Assembly (NCBI RefSeq): GCF_046297875.1
Contig: NZ_JBKBHD010000001.1
Coordinates: forward strand, 2,356,001 to 2,420,000
Direction of reading: 5' to 3'
DNA from: Parvibaculum sp046297875
GTDB lineage: Bacteria > Pseudomonadota > Alphaproteobacteria > Parvibaculales > Parvibaculaceae
Length of the DNA: 64,000 nt
Below, piece after piece: positions 58,749-64,000 of the stretch. Below the pieces are notes generated by a model, which was not told the DNA's origin, made no database searches, and worked only from the letters and a program-made list of their open reading frames with translations. Made by a program: the position numbers and the translations under genes. The stretch's first letter is position 1. Each line of letters begins with the position of its first letter.

Positions 58749-60223
58749 GGCTGGCTCTCCGGCAGAATGGGGATACTCAACAGATATTCGTAGAGCGCGC
58801 CAATGGTGAAGAAGAGGACGACGCATCCGAGCGCGGCAAAGCAGATGGGCAGGAGGCAGAAGAGCGGCGCCTCCTCGATCTTGTCATTCGCGCCATCGTC
58901 CTTCGACTTCAGGAAGAAGGCGCGGGCCGGGATCGGCAGAAGATAGGCGACGTTCAGAAGCGAACTCACCATGAGGACGCCGATGATGATGAGATGGCTC
59001 GTCTCGGCGGCGGCGATCATCAGATACCATTTGCTCCAGGCGCCGCCGAACGGTGGCAGTCCGATGATGCTCAAGGCCGCAATGGTGAAGCAGAAGAAGG
59101 TAATGGGCATCTTGCGGCCAAGCCCGTCAAGCTGGCTGATTTTGGTCTTGTGGGCGGCGACATAGATCGCACCGGCGCACATGAAGAGCGCGATCTTTCC
59201 CATAGCGTGGGTGGCGATGTGCATGGCGCCGCCGACCACGCCCATCTGCGTCGCCAAAGCAACGCCCAGCGTGATGTAGGAAAGCTGGCTCACTGTCGAA
59301 TAGGCGAGCCGGGCCTTCAGGTCATCCTTGGTGATGGCAATGATTGAGGCAATCAGGATTGAGGCGGCGGCAAGCCACATCAGCCAGTCTGCGGCGCCAG
59401 TCTTGCTCAGGAAGCCGACGCCAAAAATGTAGGTGCCGACCTTGAGCATGGTGAAGACGCCGGCCTTCACGACGGCGACAGCATGAAGCAGCGCGCTGAC
59501 AGGCGTCGGCGCGACCATTGCGGCCGGCAGCCAGCGATGGAACGGCATGAGCGCCGCCTTGCCGATGCCGAAGGCGAAGAGCGCAAGCAGGAAGGGCACT
59601 TGCGCCGGGTCGATATTGCCTTCGAGAATGCCGCCGGCGCGGAATTCCGTGGTGCCGGTGATGTTCCAGGTCCAGATGAGGGCGACCAGCAGGAACAGGA
59701 TCGACGTCGTCATCAGGATGGCGAGATAGGTGCGCGCACCTTTCTTCGCTTCCGGCGTCTCCTTGTGAGCCACCAGAGGATAGGTCGAGATTGTCAGCAC
59801 TTCGTAGAAGATGAAGAGCGTGAAGAGATTGCCTGAGAAGGCGATGCCGACGGCGGCCGCAATGGCAATGGCAAAGCAGATGGCGAAACGGGTCTGTTTC
59901 TTTTCATGCGCGCCGCGCATATAGCCGATGGAATAGAGCGAGGTCGGTATCCAGAGGCCGGAGGCGACCGTGGCGAAGAGCATACCAAGTGGTTCGATCT
60001 CGAAGCCGAGAACGAGGCCGGGCATGACCTCAATGATGGAAATGGCAGGCCGAGCGCCGTCGATCACCGCAAGCAGAAGATGGAGTACGGCGGCGAATGT
60101 GGCGATGGAGGCGGCAACGCTGATCGCGTCGCGCAGGTCGGGACGTTTGCCGAACAACGCCAGCAGAAAGGGTGTCAGTGCCGGAATGGCAATGGCAAGA
60201 AGCAGCAGGTTCTCGTTGCTCAT
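58745..60223 (-). CDS. Mrp/NuoM-type antiporter-like subunit (second large subunit)
   Basis: A 492-residue, about 14-helix proton-conducting subunit. The channel glutamate lies in LFIFYEVLTISTYPL, and lysines in FGIGKAALMPFHRWLPAAM and LHAVAVVKAGVF; ARLAYSTVSQLSYITLG is a family motif. It resembles MrpD and NuoM/N about equally. It begins four bases after mrpD and ends overlapping the small membrane gene, indicating one complex with all three large subunits. Confidence 0.88.
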   Translation of the reverse strand: MSNENLLLLAIAIPALTPFLLALFGKRPDLRDAISVAASIATFAAVLHLLLAVIDGARPAISIIEVMPGLVLGFEIEPLGMLFATVASGLWIPTSLYSIGYMRGAHEKKQTRFAICFAIAIAAAVGIAFSGNLFTLFIFYEVLTISTYPLVAHKETPEAKKGARTYLAILMTTSILFLLVALIWTWNITGTTEFRAGGILEGNIDPAQVPFLLALFAFGIGKAALMPFHRWLPAAMVAPTPVSALLHAVAVVKAGVFTMLKVGTYIFGVGFLSKTGAADWLMWLAAASILIASIIAITKDDLKARLAYSTVSQLSYITLGVALATQMGVVGGAMHIATHAMGKIALFMCAGAIYVAAHKTKISQLDGLGRKMPITFFCFTIAALSIIGLPPFGGAWSKWYLMIAAAETSHLIIIGVLMVSSLLNVAYLLPIPARAFFLKSKDDGANDKIEEAPLFCLLPICFAALGCVVLFFTIGALYEYLLSIPILPESQP

Positions 60224-60227
60224 CGCG

Positions 60228-61736
60228 TCAGTCCTTCCACAGAATATGCGATGAGCCGATCAGCGCGGAGGCGGCGCGGCCGGCGGCGGTGGTGGTAAGC
60301 ATGGCATTGACGCCGAACCAAACCGAGAGCCCCACGAATGTCCATGTCGGTATCAGCATGGAGAGCGGTGCCTCCTTGCGGGTGACGCCTTCGGGCGCGG
60401 GCTGCAGGTAGGCAGTCTCGACGACACGCCAGACATAGATGATGGCGAGAAGCGACGAAGCCATGATCATCAGCGCGACAGGCCACCAGCCGAGTTCGAA
60501 CGCGGCGAGAACGAGATACCATTTGCTGATAAAGCCGACTGTGAGCGGAAGGCCGATAAGGCTCAAGCCGCCTGCGACGAAAGCTGCCGTCGTCCAGGGC
60601 ATGTCGCGGCCGATACCGGCGAGTTTCGAAATCGAACTCGTGCCGGCGGAGAAGATGAAACAGCCTGCAACCATGAACAGGGCAGCCTTTGTGACGGCGT
60701 GATTGAACAAGTGAACGATTGAAGCGGTGATGCCGGTTTCGTTCAGGAAGGTCAGGCCGAGCAGGATGTAGCCGATCTGCGCGATGCTCGAATAAGCAAG
60801 CATCCGCTTCAGATCGTCCTGGAAGATGGCGACCAGCGAGGCGGCGAACATCGCGATGATCGCGAGCGGCATTACGACCATGCGCAGCGTGTCGGCCTGG
60901 AACTCGTAGTCGAAGCCAAGCACGGTGAACATGAAGCGCAGCATGACGTAGACCGCAACCTTCGTGGCCGTTGCGGCGAGGAAGGCGGTTACAGCCGAGG
61001 GCGCGTAAGCATATGCGTTCGGCAGCCAGAGATGCAGCGGGAACATGGCGAGCTTCAGGCCGATGCCGAGCAGGATGAGAACGAAGCCCATACGCAGCGT
61101 GCTGCTGTCGCCATGATCGGCTATGCGGACGGCAAGGTCGGCCATGTTCAGCGTGCCGGTGACGCTGTAGAGCATGCCGATGCCGATGACGAAGAAGGTC
61201 GCGCCGATCGTGCCCATGATGAGGTAGTTGTAGGCGGCGGTGAGCGCGCGCTTGTTCACCCAGGCGCCCGATGCGACGAGGGCATAAGTTGCAAGCGAAG
61301 AAATTTCGAGGAAGACGAAGACATTGAAGGCGTCGCCCGTGATCGTCACGCCCAGAAGGCCCGCGATGCAAAGCAGGAATGCCGTGTAGAACAATGCTTG
61401 CCGCTCTGCCGGAATTTCGGCTGCGATGCTCCGGCGCGCATAGGGCAGGACGAGCGCGGCGCTGCCCGACACGATCAACAGCACGAAGGCATTGAGAATG
61501 TCGACGCGGTATTCGATGCCGAGCGGGGGCGCCCATCCACCCATGTGATAGGAGAGGATGGTGCCGCCATAGGCCTGGGCGAAAAGCGCAGTGGAAACGG
61601 CGAATGTGGCCAGAGCGACGATGCTTGCGAAGATCCAGGCAAGGCCGCCGCGGCCGAGCATCATACAGAGCGGAGCGGCGACGAGCGGAATGACCACCTG
61701 CAAGGCAGGAAGATGCTGTTCGATCAGAGCGATCAT
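60228..61736 (-). CDS. mrpD: Cation/proton antiporter subunit MrpD
   Basis: A 502-residue MrpD-type subunit. Key residues are the Glu in VFVFLEISSLATYALVA, Lys in LGIGLKLAMFPLHLWLPNAY and Lys in FLAATATKVAVYVML. RMLAYSSIAQIGYILLG is the usual helix motif. Its place directly after mrpC makes it the true MrpD of the operon; the start overlaps mrpC by four bases. In known Mrp systems this subunit carries part of the ion path in exchange of Na+ for H+. Confidence 0.92.
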   Translation of the reverse strand: MIALIEQHLPALQVVIPLVAAPLCMMLGRGGLAWIFASIVALATFAVSTALFAQAYGGTILSYHMGGWAPPLGIEYRVDILNAFVLLIVSGSAALVLPYARRSIAAEIPAERQALFYTAFLLCIAGLLGVTITGDAFNVFVFLEISSLATYALVASGAWVNKRALTAAYNYLIMGTIGATFFVIGIGMLYSVTGTLNMADLAVRIADHGDSSTLRMGFVLILLGIGLKLAMFPLHLWLPNAYAYAPSAVTAFLAATATKVAVYVMLRFMFTVLGFDYEFQADTLRMVVMPLAIIAMFAASLVAIFQDDLKRMLAYSSIAQIGYILLGLTFLNETGITASIVHLFNHAVTKAALFMVAGCFIFSAGTSSISKLAGIGRDMPWTTAAFVAGGLSLIGLPLTVGFISKWYLVLAAFELGWWPVALMIMASSLLAIIYVWRVVETAYLQPAPEGVTRKEAPLSMLIPTWTFVGLSVWFGVNAMLTTTAAGRAASALIGSSHILWKD

Positions 61737-62152
61737 GCCCGGCGGCCTCCGTGCGGCGAACCATTACCGAAGTCCATGTCGTGCTCCAGTTGCAGAATTT
61801 CGTCTTCCTCGATGGTGCCGTAGGTTTCCTTGATACGCACGACGAGGGCGAGCGCAACTGCCGTTATGGCGATGCCGACGACGATGGCCGTCAGGATCAG
61901 TACGTGGGGCAGGGGATTGGAATAGACGGTATCCGGGTCGCCTGTAAGAACGGGCGCCGTACCGCCGGTTATCTTGCCGAGCGAGATGTAGAGCATGAAA
62001 ACGGCGGTCTGAAAAATGTTCAGGCCGACAATCTTCTTGATGAGATTGCCGCGGCTGACAGTGATGTAGAGCCCTGTCATCATCAGAACGGAGAACAGCC
62101 AGTAGTTGTACCGGCCGAGGATGAAGTCGAGGTCGATGCCAAGTTCCGACAT
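61733..62152 (-). CDS. mrpC: Antiporter subunit MrpC (NuoK-like)
   Basis: A 139-residue, three-helix NuoK-like subunit. Typical pieces are YNYWLFSVLMMTGLYITVSR, IVGLNIFQTAVFMLYISLG and PLPHVLILTAIVVGIAITAV. It is longer than NuoK because of a charged C-terminal tail (HDMDFGNGSPHGGRR). ATG 62152 shares one base with the mrpB stop and the end overlaps mrpD, so translation is coupled throughout. Confidence 0.92.
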   Translation of the reverse strand: MSELGIDLDFILGRYNYWLFSVLMMTGLYITVSRGNLIKKIVGLNIFQTAVFMLYISLGKITGGTAPVLTGDPDTVYSNPLPHVLILTAIVVGIAITAVALALVVRIKETYGTIEEDEILQLEHDMDFGNGSPHGGRRA

Positions 62153-62589
62153 TACCAGTCCTTGTCGCCGAGCTTGCGGGTATGGCTCGCAAAGGCAATG
62201 AAGAGGGAAAGCATGACGGTCGCGACAGTCATACCGACGCCGAACTCGACCACGACAATGCCCCATTCCTGAGCGTGCTGCGGGTGTTCGGCCAGTGCGT
62301 AGTAACCGAGATAGGCGTCGCCGAGTAACATTGTGACGATGCCGGTGCCGGCGAATATGAGTACGCCGATGCCTGCCAGCACATGAAGAACGCGCGGCGG
62401 CGCGACTCTCGTCAGAGCGTCAATGCCATGCACCAGCGAATAGAGGACGAACGCAGCGGCGAAGACGACGCCAGCCTGAAAACCGCCGCCGGGGCTGTAT
62501 TCGCCGTGGAACTGCACGTAAAGCGCATAGACCAGCATAGGCGGAATGAGCAGTTTGGAGACGACGCGGAGAATGGAGTGATGTTCCAC
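62152..62589 (-). CDS. mrpB: Antiporter subunit MrpB (MnhB domain)
   Basis: A 145-residue, four-helix MnhB protein. HHSILRVVSKLLIPPMLVYA and HGEYSPGGGFQAGVVFAAAF are diagnostic of the MrpB domain, with VEFGVGMTVATVMLSLF near the end. The start lies four bases after the preceding MbhD/E-like gene. In classical operons MrpB follows MrpA; here it follows a stand-alone MrpA C-terminal module. Confidence 0.92.
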   Translation of the reverse strand: MEHHSILRVVSKLLIPPMLVYALYVQFHGEYSPGGGFQAGVVFAAAFVLYSLVHGIDALTRVAPPRVLHVLAGIGVLIFAGTGIVTMLLGDAYLGYYALAEHPQHAQEWGIVVVEFGVGMTVATVMLSLFIAFASHTRKLGDKDW

Positions 62590-62593
62590 GGGT

Positions 62594-63160
62594 CTACTCC
62601 TTATTTCTTTTGTTTGCAGGACGACCGGTGGTGCCGAGCATCAGAAGGACGGCTACCAGCGCCGCAAAGACCACGACGACCTCACCCAGAGTATCGAAGC
62701 CGCGGTAGCTTGCGAGGACGGCAGCGACCACGTTTGGGATGCCGATATCCGTCGGTGTGCGTTCCAGATATTCGGGCGCGACATGAGTCTGGACCGGATT
62801 GTCTGCCGCACCGAATGGCGGCATATCGAGGGTGCCGTAAACGAGCGCGGCGCCGGCGATGAAACAGACGAGAAGCGGGAGTAGTGCGGAGCGCTTCGGT
62901 TTCGTTTCGTCCTTGTCAGTCAGGGCAAGCGTGCCGAGCATCAGAACCGTCGATATACCCGCGCCGACGGCTGCTTCCGTAAAGGCGACGTCCATTGCGT
63001 CCAGCGTGACGAAAAGGCCGGCGGACAGAAGGCTGAAGACGCCGGAAAGCATCGCGACGGCAAATAGGCTGCGCTGACGGATGATGGCAACCGCGGTAAG
63101 TACCAGCAGCGTGAAAAAGACGATGTCGATAATGGCGATGCCGACGAGATTGGCGTTCAT
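62594..63160 (-). CDS. Stand-alone MrpA C-terminal module (DUF4040/MbhD plus MbhE-like)
   Basis: A 188-residue protein equal to the last part of MrpA. The first half has three helices with AVAMLSGVFSLLSAGLFVTL and VAFTEAAVGAGISTVLMLGT (DUF4040/MbhD). The second has FGAADNPVQTHVAPEYLERT, then NVVAAVLASYRGFDTLGEVV, the MbhE/MrpA C-terminal motif. In classical Mrp these are fused to the antiporter part of MrpA. Here they form a separate gene overlapping mrpG by four bases. Confidence 0.87.
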   Translation of the reverse strand: MNANLVGIAIIDIVFFTLLVLTAVAIIRQRSLFAVAMLSGVFSLLSAGLFVTLDAMDVAFTEAAVGAGISTVLMLGTLALTDKDETKPKRSALLPLLVCFIAGAALVYGTLDMPPFGAADNPVQTHVAPEYLERTPTDIGIPNVVAAVLASYRGFDTLGEVVVVFAALVAVLLMLGTTGRPANKRNKE

Positions 63161-63534
63161 GCCTTCATTCCTTCCGGAGTGTCGTCGCCGAGAACCGTTT
63201 CGGCTTCATTGCGCTTCAGGCGTTGCGGCTTGATGCCTGCAATGAAGGCGGCGTTGGCGACTGCATGAGTGGCGGTCGGTCCGGTGACGAAGAGGAACAG
63301 GCCGATGAGCATGAGTTTCAACGTCGTCTGGGTCAGACCGGTCTGGAACATCATGCCGATCAGAATGAGTTCGGCGCCGATAGTGTCGATGATGCCGGCT
63401 GCATGAAAGCGTGCCCATATGTCGGGCAGACGGATGAGCCCGAGCGAGCCGACGAGGATGAAGCCGCCGCCGACAAGAAAGGCGATGGCGGTTGCAAGAT
63501 CGCGGGCGAGTTCGATCAGGGCGGGATCCATCAA
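63157..63534 (-). CDS. mrpG: Antiporter subunit MrpG
   Basis: A 125-residue MnhG protein with three helices. Recognisable are FLVGGGFILVGSLGLIRLPD, then IWARFHAAGIIDTIGAELIL and GPTATHAVANAAF, the family motifs. The C-terminus is charged. ATG 63534 overlaps the mrpF stop; the stop overlaps the next gene start. The E-F-G order ahead of B-C-D differs from the Bacillus A-B-C-D-E-F-G order. Confidence 0.92.
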   Translation of the reverse strand: MMDPALIELARDLATAIAFLVGGGFILVGSLGLIRLPDIWARFHAAGIIDTIGAELILIGMMFQTGLTQTTLKLMLIGLFLFVTGPTATHAVANAAFIAGIKPQRLKRNEAETVLGDDTPEGMKA

Positions 63535-63818
63535 CCCTCCTCCGTTTCGGGCCGGATGCGGCCAAAGGAGCGATAGCGGAAGAATTTCAGGATCGCGATG
63601 GTGCTGACGAAATTGACAAGCGCATAGAGCATGGCGATGTCGAGAAAGTCCGGCCGCTCGGTAACGAAGCCAAGCGCGCTCAGAATCAGCACGGTCAAGG
63701 TGCCGAAGGTGTTTACGGCCAATACCCGGTCATAAAGGGTCGGCCCCGCAAAGAGCCGAACCAGGACGAGAATGACGGCGACAAAAAGCGCCGCGGTGAT
63801 TGCGAGGAACATGTACAT
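63531..63818 (-). CDS. mrpF: Antiporter subunit MrpF
   Basis: A 95-residue MnhF protein with three helices: YMFLAITAALFVAVILVLVR, LAVNTFGTLTVLILSALGFV and IAMLYALVNFVSTIAILKFF. The GPTLYDRVLAVN motif is characteristic. ATG 63818 lies one base after the mrpE stop; ATG 63812 is an alternative two codons in. It overlaps mrpG by four bases. Confidence 0.9.
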   Translation of the reverse strand: MYMFLAITAALFVAVILVLVRLFAGPTLYDRVLAVNTFGTLTVLILSALGFVTERPDFLDIAMLYALVNFVSTIAILKFFRYRSFGRIRPETEEG

Positions 63819-63819
63819 G

Positions 63820-64000
63820 TCAGCGCGTCTCCACAGCCGCCACCCGTCGCGACATTTCGGCGAATCCCTCGGGCCCCGCCGCCTCATCCGTCAGGGCATG
63901 GACGAGGAATTTCCCCGGCGCGGCCTCGACCGTCACTGTGCCTGGCGTCAGGGTGATCGAGTTTGCGAAGATCACATGACCCATATCGGTCTTGAGAGGA
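63820..64000 (-). CDS. mrpE: Antiporter subunit MrpE, 5' part outside window
   Basis: The last 60 or so codons of an MnhE protein, entering from the right edge. The visible piece has VIFANSITLTPGTVTVEA, the MnhE signature, and then FLVHALTDEAAGPEGFAEMS before a TGA at 63820-63822. It is the most upstream member of the Mrp operon seen; further genes, and the promoter, lie beyond the window. Confidence 0.88.
   Translation of the reverse strand, partial: PLKTDMGHVIFANSITLTPGTVTVEAAPGKFLVHALTDEAAGPEGFAEMSRRVAAVETR

Noticed and set aside
60220..61857. A 545-codon frame overlapping mrpD on the same strand
   Set aside because: It is out of frame with the conserved membrane protein; rich in Arg, His and Ser with no helices.

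Overview
The window is about 64 kb of GC-rich (roughly 60-65%) chromosomal DNA from an alphaproteobacterium, most likely of the order Rhizobiales/Hyphomicrobiales. Supporting signs are a Shemin-type 5-aminolevulinate synthase, a Ros/MucR regulator, an LdtR-type MarR regulator beside an L,D-transpeptidase, the order glyA-nrdR-ribD-ribE-ribB(A)-ribH-nusB-thiL, the order yceD-plsX-fabH-ihfA-merR, hom-glpX-recJ, a K+-independent H+-pyrophosphatase and a class I PHA synthase. A Parvibaculum-like organism is a tentative guess from overall feel, not a demonstrated identity.

Layout. 1-6 kb: end of a 3-hydroxyisobutyrate dehydrogenase gene, an LdtR-like regulator with a YcbB-type L,D-transpeptidase, a glycerophosphodiesterase, hemA and a MucR-like regulator with an altered zinc finger. 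6.4-13.2 kb: glyA, nrdR and a riboflavin operon running into nusB and thiL; its RibBA protein has lost the GTP cyclohydrolase II zinc motif. 13.4-18.2 kb: membrane energetics (H+-PPase, Kef-type antiporter, tandem Usp protein). 18.3-24 kb: BamE-like lipoprotein, cytochrome bc1 chaperone, yceD-plsX-fabH, ihfA and merR, tRNA-Pro(GGG) followed by a 27-residue membrane peptide, DUF2842 and heme A synthase. 25-36 kb: single-gene metabolism (metY, an ECHDC3-like crotonase, GNAT, thioesterase, rplM-rpsI, argC, EamA transporter), a HigBA toxin-antitoxin pair, phaC and a lipoprotein. Several GC-rich palindromic repeats lie between genes here. 36-42 kb: aminotransferase-hom-glpX-recJ, tRNA-Glu(UUC) and small hypotheticals. 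43-47 kb: glyoxalase, sirtuin, a short-chain dehydrogenase homologue carrying the halohydrin dehalogenase signatures, a GH13 alpha-glucosidase and a low-GC patch.

47.5-64 kb is one long minus-strand block. Its downstream half encodes a form II (AYRGAGR) molybdenum hydroxylase of the CO dehydrogenase family with its maturation genes (coxG-S-L-M-D-E, a two-gene XdhC/CoxF, and a molybdopterin-binding/nucleotidyltransferase fusion). Its upstream half encodes a translationally coupled Mrp/Mbh-type cation/proton antiporter with three large antiporter-like subunits, a stand-alone MrpA C-terminal module and an extra small membrane protein; it is cut off inside mrpE at the window edge.

No CRISPR array, insertion sequence, prophage or rRNA operon was seen. 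The items most worth a second look are the halohydrin dehalogenase-like protein (44504-45238), the form II CODH locus next to the unusual Mrp cluster, the pseudo-RibA domain, the three-way-junction palindromes, the gene that reads into tRNA-Glu, and the 27-residue membrane peptide behind tRNA-Pro.
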